A DNA stretch of 64,000 nt, from positions 124,001 through 188,000 of the forward strand of contig NZ_LMAF01000002.1 of NCBI RefSeq assembly GCF_001542875.1, given 5' to 3'. The notes under the pieces were generated by a model. The model saw only the letters and a program-made list of their open reading frames with translations. It made no database searches and was not told where the DNA came from. A program made the position numbers and the translations under genes. Shown here in pieces: positions 16,273-24,513 of the stretch; position 1 is the stretch's first letter, and each line of letters opens with the position of its first letter. This DNA comes from Erythrobacter sp. YT30. Its GTDB lineage: Bacteria; Pseudomonadota; Alphaproteobacteria; Sphingomonadales; Sphingomonadaceae.

Positions 16273-17025
16273 TTGGCCAATGCCGCCGCGCCTTCCAACG
16301 TGAAAACGCCCCGCTACATGCAAGTGGCCGGCGAATTGCGCGAAGCGATCCTTGCTGGCACCTATGCCGATGGGCAGCCCTTTCCGACCGAGACGGCGCT
16401 GTGCCGCGAATACGATGTCAGCCGATTTACCGTTCGCGAGGCGTTGAAGCGGCTTCAGACCGAAGGTCTGATCGAGCGAAAGCGCGGATCGGGCACCACC
16501 GTTCAACCTGCCGCCGCGCGCGGAGGCGCTTTGCACCAGCCGCTTTCGAACATTGGCGAGCTTTTGCAATATGCCCGCACGAGCGAGGTTGTTTACGAAG
16601 AGCGCGACAAAGGCCCGCTTCAGGAAGTGATCGCCGAACAAATTGGCGAAGACACCAAGGGTATCTGGCGAAGATTTCGCGGTGTTCGCAGGCAATCGCC
16701 CGACACCGCGCCGATTGCTGTCACCGATGCCTATTTCCACGAACGGCTGGGCGATGCGGTGGATGAGCTTGATCTCGCTGCGGGTACTCTGTTCAGCCAG
16801 ATTGAGCGCATTGCGGGCGTGACGATTGGCCGGGTCACGCAGGATATTCAGGCGATCACTGCGGATGCGCGCGTCGCGGGTTTTCTCGAGATTGACCAAG
16901 GCGATCCGGTTTTGCGGATCGTACGTTGCTATCTTGATCCCAAGGCGCAAGTCTACGAAATCTCGGTCAGCCATCACCCCGGAGACCGCTTCGCTTACGC
17001 GATGCATATCGATCTCGACAGCTGA
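16273..17025 (+). CDS. GntR family regulator, HutC/UTRA subfamily
   Basis: 250 residues from the TTG at 16273, chosen because GGAG ends six bases ahead; long upstream in-frame sequence is antisense to PrpD copy 2 and is not real. The N-terminal winged helix (about residues 12-80) shows PTETALCREYDVSRFTVREA, then LIERKRGSGTTV. The C-terminal UTRA effector domain (about 95-245) includes ERIAGVTIGRVTQDIQAITA and ends YAMHIDLDS. Regulators of this subfamily bind palindromes of the form TTGT-N4-ACAA or TGGT-N4-ACCA and release them on binding a pathway metabolite. The eight TTGTCCGGACAA sites in the window fit this, so it is the best candidate regulator (inference). Its own 41-base promoter gap lacks the motif. 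Confidence 0.9.
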   Translation: MANAAAPSNVKTPRYMQVAGELREAILAGTYADGQPFPTETALCREYDVSRFTVREALKRLQTEGLIERKRGSGTTVQPAAARGGALHQPLSNIGELLQYARTSEVVYEERDKGPLQEVIAEQIGEDTKGIWRRFRGVRRQSPDTAPIAVTDAYFHERLGDAVDELDLAAGTLFSQIERIAGVTIGRVTQDIQAITADARVAGFLEIDQGDPVLRIVRCYLDPKAQVYEISVSHHPGDRFAYAMHIDLDS

Positions 17026-17030
17026 GCTGC

Positions 17031-18113
17031 TCATTTCCCGCCCAGCTCCGGTACGGGGCCGGGGGTCCAGTCCTCACCCGCAAAACGGATCGACGGAGCG
17101 ATATGATGCGCGCCGTCCTCGCTCTCGACGATCAGCCCGCGTTCGGCGATGTGCGGTTCATCGAAAGCTTCGCGGAAATTGAGAACAGGCGAAAAGGCGA
17201 CATCTTTATCGGCGAACCATTGCACCCATTCATCGCGCGAGCGGGTGGCGAAGGTATCGCGCAGGAAGCCGATAAGTTCGCCCTGTTCGCCCGCGTCGCG
17301 TTCTGCATGGTGAATGAGGTCTTCGCGGTCTAATGCGGTGAGCAGATTGCGCGCGAACTTGATCTCCCGCCCTCCCAGAGCGACATGCTTGCCATCTAAC
17401 GTTTGGTAGACCTGATAGAAGCCAGCCCCGCCCAGCGATCTTTGACGCGCTGATACGGGGCTGGGTCCTCCTGCAATTGCACTGCCTGCGGTGTGCGCGC
17501 ACCATGGGATCAGGCTGTCGAACATGGCACAATCGATATACGCGCCCTCGCCTGTCCGGTCGCGTCCGATCAGTGCCATCAATGTTGCAGACAAAGCTGT
17601 CAGTCCGGCAGCCAGATCAGCGCTCGGCGCACCGGGAACGACCGGGGTCCCGTCTGGGCCATCATTGACGGCAAGGAAGCCTGCCAAGGCCTGCACAGCC
17701 ATATCATGTGCCGGATGATGGGCGAGTGCGCCCTCCTGCCCGAAGGCGGAGATTGAGCAATAGACGATATCGGGCTTTATCGCTTTGACGCTGTCATAAT
17801 CAAAGCCAAGCCGCTTCATCACACCGGGGCGGAAACCTTCGACAAAGACATCTGCCTTGGTACACAGATCGGCCAAAGCCGCTTTGCCTTCCTCGCTTTT
17901 TAAATCGAGTACGACGCTTTCCTTGCCGCGATTGAGATTGGCAAACCACACCGAATGGCCTGCTTCAAAAGGGGCCTGTTCGCGCGCCGGATCGCCGGCG
18001 GCGGGTTCAACCTTGATTACTCGCGCTCCCTGGTCAGCCATCATGACCGTCATCATCGGACCCGGCAGAAACTGGGTCAGATCGACAACGGTAATGCCTG
18101 ACAGCTTGCCCAT
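17031..18113 (-). CDS. Class III CoA-transferase (CaiB/BaiF, formyl-CoA transferase family), copy 1
   Basis: 360 residues, shorter than typical 390-430 and similar in length to alpha-methylacyl-CoA racemase-like members. N-terminal VVDLTQFLPGPMMTVMMADQGA and VIKVEPAAGDPAR; VFVEGFRPGVMKRLGFDYD; the active-site aspartate is Asp137 in HHPAHDMAVQALAG, the residue that forms the acyl anhydride in this family. It moves CoA between carboxylates or racemises an acyl-CoA. It lies six bases from copy 2 upstream and is convergent with the GntR gene. In the context of MaoC, CitE and acyl-CoA dehydrogenase genes, a branched dicarboxylate such as an itaconate or mesaconate homologue is a plausible substrate. 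Confidence 0.92.
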   Translation of the reverse strand: MGKLSGITVVDLTQFLPGPMMTVMMADQGARVIKVEPAAGDPAREQAPFEAGHSVWFANLNRGKESVVLDLKSEEGKAALADLCTKADVFVEGFRPGVMKRLGFDYDSVKAIKPDIVYCSISAFGQEGALAHHPAHDMAVQALAGFLAVNDGPDGTPVVPGAPSADLAAGLTALSATLMALIGRDRTGEGAYIDCAMFDSLIPWCAHTAGSAIAGGPSPVSARQRSLGGAGFYQVYQTLDGKHVALGGREIKFARNLLTALDREDLIHHAERDAGEQGELIGFLRDTFATRSRDEWVQWFADKDVAFSPVLNFREAFDEPHIAERGLIVESEDGAHHIAPSIRFAGEDWTPGPVPELGGK

Positions 18114-18119
18114 AGAGCT

Positions 18120-19322
18120 TTAGATAATCCCGCTTGCGCGCAGTTTGGTTATGTCTTCGGGGGAATAGCCCAACTCATCAAGAATGGCATCGCTGTCCTC
18201 GCCGAGTTCAGGCGCGATGCGATTGGGCACCCGTTTGCCATCAAGCTTGATGGGGCTTGCCAGAATATCGATCGGTCCGCGTGTCGGGTGTTCAACAGTA
18301 TCGCGCATGCCGATGGTACGCAGCCACGGATTGTCGAGTGCCGCGCCCATTTCATAGACTGGCGCAACGGGCACATAACCTGCCAGCAAATCCTGCCAAT
18401 GCGCCATCGGCTTTTGCGAGAATTCCGCATCCAGCAATTCGGTCAAAACCTCGCGATTGGAAAGCCTGTCAGCATTGGTTGCAAAACGCGGATCATCGCG
18501 CAAATCATCGCGTGCCATCCGGTCGACCAGAATGTCCCAGAATTTGGGCAATTGGCACATCACGAACATCCAGCCGTCTGCCGCCTTGAACATCTGGCTA
18601 GGCGTGGCTGTGGGATGAGCGCTGCGCGGTGTGCGCCCGGTTTCATCGCCCTCATTCATATACCAGAGCGCTGGGTAGCTTGTCTGATGGATCGCCGCAG
18701 ACAACAGATCGGTATCGACATCGCGCCCCTTGCCGGTGCGCTGCGCATCAATCAGCGCGGACAGCAACCCGATCGTGAAGATCGTGCCGGTCATGAAGTC
18801 GACCATTGAAAGGCCCATGCGTTGCGGCTCGCCGCCCGGCTCTCCCGTGACAGAGCAATAGCCCGCCTCAGCCTGCATCAGATAATCGTAACCCGGCCAT
18901 TTGGAGCGTTCATTGTCACGGCCATACGCAGACAAATGCGCGCACACGATCGTCGGGTTGATCTCTTTCAGCGCATCGTAAGTGAGGCCCAATTTCTCTG
19001 GCAGATCGCCGCGCATATTGTTCGCAACGGCATGAGACGTGGCCGCCAATTCTTTGAAGACCTTCTGTCCCTCATCCGTGCGCAGATCGAGTGTCAGCGA
19101 ACGTTTATTGAGATTGAACGACTGGAAATACAGGCTTTCCCCTTCGCTCAAAAAATGCGGACCCACCGCGCGCGCCGTGTCGCCGCCGCCTTTTCCGTTC
19201 TTGCGCGGCGGCTCTATCTTGATGACCTCCGCGCCCATCTGCGCCAGGTGCATGGTGCCATAAGGACCAGCGCCATATTGTTCGGCGCTGATGATGCGAA
19301 AGCCCTTCAGGGGGAGATGCAT
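18120..19322 (-). CDS. Class III CoA-transferase (CaiB/BaiF), copy 2
   Basis: 400 residues, full family length. ISAEQYGAGPYGTMHLAQMG, EVIKIEPPRKNGKGGGD, FNLNKRSLTLDLRTDEGQ, and the catalytic aspartate Asp146 in WPGYDYLMQAEAG are all present. It should transfer CoA between two carboxylic acids, for example from succinyl-CoA to an unsaturated dicarboxylate. It is clearly diverged from copy 1 (six bases downstream) and from the third copy at 49711, so three different acids or donor pairs may be involved. It follows the acyl-CoA dehydrogenase by 29 bases in the operon that starts at the CitE gene. Confidence 0.92.
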   Translation of the reverse strand: MHLPLKGFRIISAEQYGAGPYGTMHLAQMGAEVIKIEPPRKNGKGGGDTARAVGPHFLSEGESLYFQSFNLNKRSLTLDLRTDEGQKVFKELAATSHAVANNMRGDLPEKLGLTYDALKEINPTIVCAHLSAYGRDNERSKWPGYDYLMQAEAGYCSVTGEPGGEPQRMGLSMVDFMTGTIFTIGLLSALIDAQRTGKGRDVDTDLLSAAIHQTSYPALWYMNEGDETGRTPRSAHPTATPSQMFKAADGWMFVMCQLPKFWDILVDRMARDDLRDDPRFATNADRLSNREVLTELLDAEFSQKPMAHWQDLLAGYVPVAPVYEMGAALDNPWLRTIGMRDTVEHPTRGPIDILASPIKLDGKRVPNRIAPELGEDSDAILDELGYSPEDITKLRASGII

Positions 19323-19351
19323 GGCGATACCGGTTCCGGGCCGATCAGTGC

Positions 19352-20539
19352 TCAGATCTGGTTTTCTTTAAGGTGCTGTTTGGCGATGATCATTCGCTGC
19401 ATTTCATTTGTCCCCTCGCCAATGCACATCAGCATGCTGTCGCGGTAATAGCGTTCAATGTCGTATTCCTTCGAATAGGAATAGCCGCCATAAATCCGCA
19501 TCGCTTCCTGGCTGTTCTCAACGGCAGCTTCGGAAGCGTAGTATTTGGCAATGCCTGCCTCCTTGTCGCAGCGCTCGCCTTTGTCATAGGCTTCTGATGC
19601 GTCAAGCGTGAGAAGCCGGGCAGCCCGCGCCTTTGTCACCATTTCGCCGAGCTTCAGCTGGATGGCCTGATGCTGCGCGATGGGTTTACCCATGGTCTCG
19701 CGCTGCTGCGCATATTCGGTGGCAAGCCGCAGCGATCCTTCGGCAAGGCCCACACCGCGCGCAGCCACATTGATCCGGCCGAGTTCTAGGCCACCGGTTG
19801 CCTGGAAAAAGCCCTGCCCTTCAACACCGCCGATCAATTGGTCCGCCGGGACAACATAGTCCTCCATGATCAATTCAGCGCTGTCGATCGCCTTGTAGCC
19901 GAGTTTGTCGAATTTCTTGCCGGTCGTCAGCCCATCGTGCTTGTCGGCGATGAACAGACTCATGCCTTTGTAGCGCGGATTGGCGTCAGGATCGGTCTTC
20001 ACCAGCATGGCAAAGCATTGACCGTTGAGGGCGTTTGAAATCCAGGTCTTGGTCCCGTTAATGACATAATCACCATCGGCATTCTTCTTTGCAACGGTCC
20101 GAATGGCTTGCAAGTCCGTGCCCGCATTGGGCTCGGTCAAAGCAAGACCGCCGCGAATTTCGCCGGTCGCAAATTTGGGCAGCCAACGCATTTTCTGTTC
20201 AGGCGTGCCGAAGCGTTCAACTGCAGCCGCCATGATCAGGTGCGAATTGAAGATTCCCGTGATCGCCATCCAATATGATGAAATGCGCATGACGATCTTT
20301 GCATATGTCGTCGCAGGTAGGCCCAATCCGCCATATTCCTGGCCAATAGTCGCGCCAAACAGGCCCATCTCGGCCATCTGCTCGACCAGTTTTTCGGGCC
20401 AAATATCGCCGTGATCGTGATGCTGGACAACAGGGATAACCTCGCGTTCCAGCCACCTGTCAATCGCGTCCATAAACGCGCGTTCTTCATCCGGATCGAT
20501 GGTGCGGATCTGATCTTCGATTGCTGCGGCGGTTGCCAT
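19352..20539 (-). CDS. Acyl-CoA dehydrogenase
   Basis: 395 residues from the ATG at 20539, with AAGGGA in front; upstream in-frame sequence overlaps the MaoC gene and is rejected. Standard ACAD layout: helical N-domain, LTEPNAGTDLQAIRT and WISNALNGQ flavin-binding middle domain, then the C-domain with YGGYSYSKEYDIERYYRD. The catalytic glutamate lies in IGEGTNEMQR, the medium/short-chain position. It introduces an alpha-beta double bond in an acyl-CoA, passing electrons to ETF. An acyl-CoA dehydrogenase next to MaoC and CitE genes also occurs in the itaconate cluster of P. aeruginosa. A methylsuccinyl- or alkylsuccinyl-CoA type substrate is inference. Confidence 0.94.
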   Translation of the reverse strand: MATAAAIEDQIRTIDPDEERAFMDAIDRWLEREVIPVVQHHDHGDIWPEKLVEQMAEMGLFGATIGQEYGGLGLPATTYAKIVMRISSYWMAITGIFNSHLIMAAAVERFGTPEQKMRWLPKFATGEIRGGLALTEPNAGTDLQAIRTVAKKNADGDYVINGTKTWISNALNGQCFAMLVKTDPDANPRYKGMSLFIADKHDGLTTGKKFDKLGYKAIDSAELIMEDYVVPADQLIGGVEGQGFFQATGGLELGRINVAARGVGLAEGSLRLATEYAQQRETMGKPIAQHQAIQLKLGEMVTKARAARLLTLDASEAYDKGERCDKEAGIAKYYASEAAVENSQEAMRIYGGYSYSKEYDIERYYRDSMLMCIGEGTNEMQRMIIAKQHLKENQI

Positions 20540-20583
20540 GATGCGTGTCCCTTTGGTTAAAGTTCTCTTCTCGTCGAGCCAGC

Positions 20584-21093
20584 CTATTCGTCGAGGTTTC
20601 CAAACCCGCGACGCCACACCAAAACGGTGCGCTTGTAGTGGCTCACAATGTCGCCATGCTGGTTCTTGGCGATAGTCTTAAAAGTGACGATACCTTGCTC
20701 GGGCCGGCTTTTGCTTTCGCGTTTTTCGAGCACTTCGCTTTCACAATAAAGCGTATCGCCTACAAACAGCGGCTTCGTCATGCGCACTTCGTCCCAACCG
20801 AGATTGGCGATGGCTTTGCCGCTCGTGTCCGAAACACTCATCCCCGTCATCAGGGCGATGGTGAACGGGCTCACGACGAGCGGCTTGCCAAATTCGGTGT
20901 CCTTCGACAGCTCATAATCGAAATGCGCGGGATGCGTGTTCATCGTGAGCAGCGTGAACCACACATTGTCAGCATCGGTGATGGTGCGTCCGGGGCGATG
21001 TTCATAGACATGCCCGACTTCGAAATCCTCGAAGTAGCGTCCTTGCACTTCGCGGAAGCGGCCCGGAGAAACCTCGATCACACCATCACGCAT
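20584..21093 (-). CDS. MaoC-family (hotdog) acyl-CoA hydratase
   Basis: 169 residues, single hotdog domain with an N-terminal extension. GRYFEDFEVGHVYEHRPGRT, ITDADNVWFTLLTMNTHPAHFD (the D...H hydratase II residues) and FVGDTLYCESEVLEKRESKS identify the MaoC hydratase group that includes mesaconyl-CoA and itaconyl-CoA hydratases. The start overlaps the CitE stop by eight bases. MaoC hydratase immediately followed by, or following, a CitE-type lyase is the known order of reactions itaconyl-CoA or mesaconyl-CoA to citramalyl-CoA, then cleavage. The exact acyl group here is not proven. Confidence 0.9.
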   Translation of the reverse strand: MRDGVIEVSPGRFREVQGRYFEDFEVGHVYEHRPGRTITDADNVWFTLLTMNTHPAHFDYELSKDTEFGKPLVVSPFTIALMTGMSVSDTSGKAIANLGWDEVRMTKPLFVGDTLYCESEVLEKRESKSRPEQGIVTFKTIAKNQHGDIVSHYKRTVLVWRRGFGNLDE

Positions 21094-21934
21094 TTAGAGT
21101 TCCTTCTTTTTGGCCTTTTTCGTGGCCTTGTGCGCGCGCAATTACCGCGCGGTATTTCTTGATGAACGGAGCCTCGAGCATCCGCCCTTTGAAACGGATC
21201 GCGCGCCCTCCGCCCTCTTCGTAAGCGGATAGAGCTTCGCGCGCTTCGGCCACTTCAGCCTCGCTGGGTGCGAATGCCGTGTGAATTGCGCTCAATTGCC
21301 GGGGGTGGATCGCAGCTTTAGCGGCAAAGCCAAGGGAGCGCGCGCGGTCGCATTCTTCGGCCAAGCCTGCCTCATCCTCGAGGCCGATAAAGGGTACATC
21401 AATGGCGGGCTTCTTCGCTTCCGCACAGGCGAGAATGAAGGCGTGACGCGCGCCCAAGAGAGGCTCCCACGCCAGTTCCACGCCCAATTCGCCCGAGAAA
21501 TCTCCGCCACCAAACATAACTGCAGTAACCGCATCATGCTCCGCGATTTCCAGCGCATAACGCAGCCCCTTGGGCGTTTCGATCAACGGGATGAGATCAG
21601 GGCATTGATCGCCCAAGGCCCCTACAACCACGAAGAGTTCAGCAGACGATTCGACCATCGGGACGAGCAGCGTTTCGGGCAGTGCATCGCATTCACTCAG
21701 CGCTGCAAGATCGCGCACGCCCGCGGCTGTGGTCACTGCATTGATACGGATCGCCCACCCATCAGGCACCGATGCGACTGCACCCAAGGCGGCGTCGCGA
21801 GAGGTCACCTTATCCTCGGCAGCAACTGCATCCTCAAGATCAATAACCGTCAGACCAGCGCCAGCCGCCTTGGCTTTCGCAAAGCGATCAGGCCGTGATC
21901 CCGGCACAAACAAGAGACTGGCTGCTGAAAACAC
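21086..21934 (-). CDS. CitE-like lyase (HpcH/HpaI aldolase family; citramalyl-/malyl-CoA lyase type)
   Basis: 282 residues from a GTG at 21934. TIM-barrel CitE family: SLLFVPGSRPDRFAKAKAAGA, VIDLEDAVAAEDK (metal site), PLIETPKGLRYALEIAEH (catalytic Glu region), FGGGDFSGELGVE and AAIHPRQLSAIHTAFAPS. Relatives cleave citramalyl-CoA, malyl-CoA or methylmalyl-CoA to an acyl-CoA and an alpha-keto acid. It is the first gene of the minus-strand operon CitE-MaoC-ACAD-CoAT-CoAT, and its start is 58 bases from operator 2. Together they form a complete unit for activating, hydrating and splitting an unsaturated branched dicarboxylate, giving for instance acetyl- or propionyl-CoA plus pyruvate (inference). 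Confidence 0.9.
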   Translation of the reverse strand: MFSAASLLFVPGSRPDRFAKAKAAGAGLTVIDLEDAVAAEDKVTSRDAALGAVASVPDGWAIRINAVTTAAGVRDLAALSECDALPETLLVPMVESSAELFVVVGALGDQCPDLIPLIETPKGLRYALEIAEHDAVTAVMFGGGDFSGELGVELAWEPLLGARHAFILACAEAKKPAIDVPFIGLEDEAGLAEECDRARSLGFAAKAAIHPRQLSAIHTAFAPSEAEVAEAREALSAYEEGGGRAIRFKGRMLEAPFIKKYRAVIARAQGHEKGQKEGTLNA

Positions 21935-21992
21935 GATTCTTCGATGTCCACCCGAATTTCGCCCACAGGCGTTTTGAAAGAGGGTTCACAAT

Positions 21993-22004
21993 TTGTCCGG
22001 ACAA
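21993..22004. promoter_or_regulatory. TTGTCCGGACAA operator 2 (CitE / DUF1838 divergent promoter, proximal to CitE)
   Basis: Exact core with extended symmetry (AATTTGTCCGGACAAAT). It is directly followed by TATAAA at 22006-22011, a fair -10 box for the plus-strand gene at 22077, so a bound protein would block that promoter. It is also 58 bases from the CitE start on the minus strand, so one site may serve both directions. Confidence 0.8.
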
Positions 22005-22031
22005 ATATAAAGTCAAGGACGAATTACTCAA

Positions 22032-22043
22032 ATGTCCGGACAA
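22032..22043. promoter_or_regulatory. Operator 3, one-mismatch copy (ATGTCCGGACAA)
   Basis: Same palindrome with A for T at the first position, centre 39 bases from operator 2 and 33 bases ahead of the ATG at 22077. If transcription starts just after TATAAA at 22006, this copy lies in the early 5' leader. A further TTCCGGAC half-match at about 22050 may extend the cluster. Confidence 0.65.
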
Positions 22044-22076
22044 ATTTTTGTTCCGGACTTTGTTCGGAGGGCATAT

Positions 22077-23009
22077 ATGAAACGCTTCACGTCTTTTTTC
22101 ACCGCAGCAGGATTGGCCGCAGCCTCGTTCATGATGGGCGCGCCGGCCCATGCGCAAACGCTAGATCCCTCGAAACCCGAAGACGCTCTCGAGATTTCAA
22201 AGCGGCTGCAATGCGGTGTGTCAGCCGATGAGCCTGCGGTTTATCACTGGTCGGGCAATATTTACGGCCGCAGCCCCGGCGTGCGCGACAAGCTGCTCTT
22301 CAAAGGCGAAGGAATGAATATCCGGCGCTGCGTTGAAGTTGAAGATCCAGAGCGCGGCAAAGGCTGGCGCCTGATCAGCCGCGAAGTGATGCTAATGCTG
22401 GATCCTGCAACAGGGGAAGTCCTCAACACATGGGAGAACCCCTATACCGGCGAAACGGTCGATGTGATGCAAATCCACAATGACCCGGTGAACGGTCGTC
22501 CAAATTTCCCGGTGGGCAGCGATGGATCGCCGTTCACGCTTTCAACCATGAAAGAAGCCGGCCCATACGTCTTCATCCCGTTTGAAGTGCCGCTGTTCTA
22601 CACCAATCCGCTTGCGGGTGGTTATCAGGATTATGTCGGCAACAAGTATCACGCGATGGAGATTTTCGATTTCGCCGCGCTGAAAGAGGAGCTGTTTGAT
22701 AGCTCTACCCCGACAGCCTACCCGATGATCAGCTGGGTGCGCATTTCGCCATGGGCCCCGTGGATGGAAATGGGTGGGCGTCCCGGGCAAATGGTATTCA
22801 ACGCAATGGGCCGCAAATTGCCCGGCGGGTTTGAAGAACTGCCCGACGTGCTCAAGAATGAAATCCGCGCCAATTATCCGATCTACGAGCAAGCGCCGCC
22901 CAAGGACGATACACGCCGCAATGAAACCACCTGGACGAAGTTCAAACTGCTCCAGGATCAGGCCGCAGCCGAGGCAGGCGAAGCCGAAACGGCCACTGAA
23001 GGCGAATAG
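22077..23009 (+). CDS. DUF1838-like exported protein
   Basis: 310 residues from the ATG at 22077, which has GGAGG eight bases ahead; an upstream ATG at 22032 falls inside operator 3. A Sec signal peptide (MKRFTSFFTAAGLAAASFMMGAPAHAQ) gives a periplasmic protein. The mature part (VYHWSGNIYGRSPGVRDKLL, NIRRCVEVED, then YTGETVDVMQIHNDPVN) agrees with the DUF1838 family as I know it, which has no established function. The C-terminus is a charged Ala/Glu tail. It is followed 18 bases later by an exported amine oxidase and controlled by a double operator, so it probably acts on the same periplasmic compound. Confidence 0.75.
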   Translation: MKRFTSFFTAAGLAAASFMMGAPAHAQTLDPSKPEDALEISKRLQCGVSADEPAVYHWSGNIYGRSPGVRDKLLFKGEGMNIRRCVEVEDPERGKGWRLISREVMLMLDPATGEVLNTWENPYTGETVDVMQIHNDPVNGRPNFPVGSDGSPFTLSTMKEAGPYVFIPFEVPLFYTNPLAGGYQDYVGNKYHAMEIFDFAALKEELFDSSTPTAYPMISWVRISPWAPWMEMGGRPGQMVFNAMGRKLPGGFEELPDVLKNEIRANYPIYEQAPPKDDTRRNETTWTKFKLLQDQAAAEAGEAETATEGE

Positions 23010-23027
23010 GGCGAAGGGAGCGCCGCG

Positions 23028-24455
23028 ATGACAACCCGGCGCTCTTTTATTGCGGGCACCACAGCAGCGATTATCGCTGGCGCTGCCCCTCGTCAGGCTT
23101 GGGGCAAAACTGAAGTCGACGTCGCAATAATCGGTGCAGGGCTCGCGGGTCTCCTAGCGGCGAGGATATGCGAGGCGGCAGGTCTGTCCGTCGTCGTTTT
23201 GGAAGGCGAAGGGCGGATTGGCGGGCGACTTTATACGCTCGATGATATGCCGGGAAAGCCCGAGGCAGGCGGTATTCAAGTGGGTGCTGGATACAAAAGG
23301 CTTCATGGAATAGCGAGCGAGCTTGGCGTTGGCCTTTCCAGCGATGGAGGAGCAAGCGCTGGTCGCAGACAATCCCCGGGAAATCTGTATTGGGTGAATG
23401 GCGAGCGAAGCGTTGCCGGCGACTGGAGCGCCCGCCCTTCAAACCCACTCGATGACACAAATATCGGCACAGAGCCTGCGGCGCTTCTGCGAAAGCATGC
23501 GGGCGCTTTCGCGCGATTAGACCCGGTCACCGACTGGCTGAACTCCGATCCCGCGACGGATGTGTCGGTTGCAATGGCGCTCCGAAAAGCAGGCGCGAGC
23601 CGAGAGGAACTCCGCCTGATTGAGGCGAATTTCAACGGCAATTCCTTAGCCAGCATGTCGCAGCTCCACTTGGCGCGCAGCTTCGCGATTTACCGCGCGG
23701 GAGCAGGACCGATATCAACCATCGAAGGCGGATCGCAGCGTCTTCCTGAAGCGATGGCTGCCTCGCTTTCGAGCGATATCCGCCGCTTTACAAGGGTGCG
23801 TGCAATCCGCGAGGAAGCGGACGGCGTCGTGCTCGATCTGGGTGGCGGTCGAGCAGGAATACTCGGCGCGCGCCAGGTCATTTGCACGATCCCGTTTTCT
23901 GCCTTGAGCACCGTTCCGATCGAAGCCCCACTCTCACCGGCGATGGCGCAAATGATCGCGGCATTGCCCTACACCCATGCAAGTTTTGCGTATCTCACTG
24001 CGGGTGAGCCTTTCTGGCAGTCCGATCCTTTCCCCGACACGCTTTGGACTGACGATCCGCTGCTCGGACGTGTCTTCGTATTGTCGGATGGGTCGGGGGA
24101 CGGTCCTCCCATGCTCAAGCTGTGGACTACGGGAATGGGCGCCAATTGGCTGGATCGGCTGGGCGAAGCCGAGGCCAGATTACAAATCATCGAGAGGCTT
24201 GCAAAAGCGCGCCCATCCTCATCGGGAAAGATCACCGCCATCCGCCGCTTCAGCTGGCAGCGTGAGACAGGCGCGCGCGGCATTTACCACCATATCGGCA
24301 CAGGCATGGCAAAAAGCCTCGCCGAGGCCGCGCAGGAAAGCGGCACACGCCTTCACTTTGCGGGCGAACATCTCGCGATTGAAAACAGCGGGATGGAAGG
24401 CGCGCTGGAAAGCGGCGAACGCGCGGCGCAACAGGTCTTTGCGCGAATGGCCTAA
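23028..24455 (+). CDS. Tat-exported FAD-dependent amine oxidase
   Basis: 475 residues, AAGGGAG ahead of the ATG. A Tat signal TTRRSFIAGTTAAIIAG is followed by the FAD-binding beta-alpha-beta motif VAIIGAGLAGLLAARICEAAG and IGGRLYTLDD. C-terminal HFAGEHLAIENSGMEGALESG is the second flavin contact typical of monoamine oxidases and phytoene desaturase-like enzymes. It should oxidise an amine or dehydrogenate a C-N or C-C bond with O2 or a quinone as acceptor. Because of the Tat signal it acts in the periplasm with FAD loaded in the cytoplasm. It forms a two-gene unit with the DUF1838 protein and ends at a shared terminator. Confidence 0.9.
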   Translation: MTTRRSFIAGTTAAIIAGAAPRQAWGKTEVDVAIIGAGLAGLLAARICEAAGLSVVVLEGEGRIGGRLYTLDDMPGKPEAGGIQVGAGYKRLHGIASELGVGLSSDGGASAGRRQSPGNLYWVNGERSVAGDWSARPSNPLDDTNIGTEPAALLRKHAGAFARLDPVTDWLNSDPATDVSVAMALRKAGASREELRLIEANFNGNSLASMSQLHLARSFAIYRAGAGPISTIEGGSQRLPEAMAASLSSDIRRFTRVRAIREEADGVVLDLGGGRAGILGARQVICTIPFSALSTVPIEAPLSPAMAQMIAALPYTHASFAYLTAGEPFWQSDPFPDTLWTDDPLLGRVFVLSDGSGDGPPMLKLWTTGMGANWLDRLGEAEARLQIIERLAKARPSSSGKITAIRRFSWQRETGARGIYHHIGTGMAKSLAEAAQESGTRLHFAGEHLAIENSGMEGALESGERAAQQVFARMA

Positions 24456-24457
24456 AG

Positions 24458-24490
24458 AAAAGGCGGAGCGCCAAAACGCCCCGCCCTTTC
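24458..24490. terminator. Bidirectional terminator-like hairpin between convergent genes
   Basis: AAAAGGCGGAGCG (24458-24470), short loop CCAAAA, then CGCCCCGCCCTTTC (24477-24490) form an imperfect GC-rich stem flanked by A-rich sequence on the left and T-rich sequence on the right. It lies between the stop of the amine oxidase (24455) and the stop of the convergent TonB receptor (24514), the expected place for a shared Rho-independent terminator. Confidence 0.7.
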
Positions 24491-24513
24491 CGTTTCCTAA
24501 TCTGCAGTGCCAG

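Noticed and set aside
22050..22062. TTCCGGAC as a possible third operator in the DUF1838 promoter
   Set aside because: Only the centre matches and the TTGT/ACAA arms are broken, so it is not counted among the eight sites.
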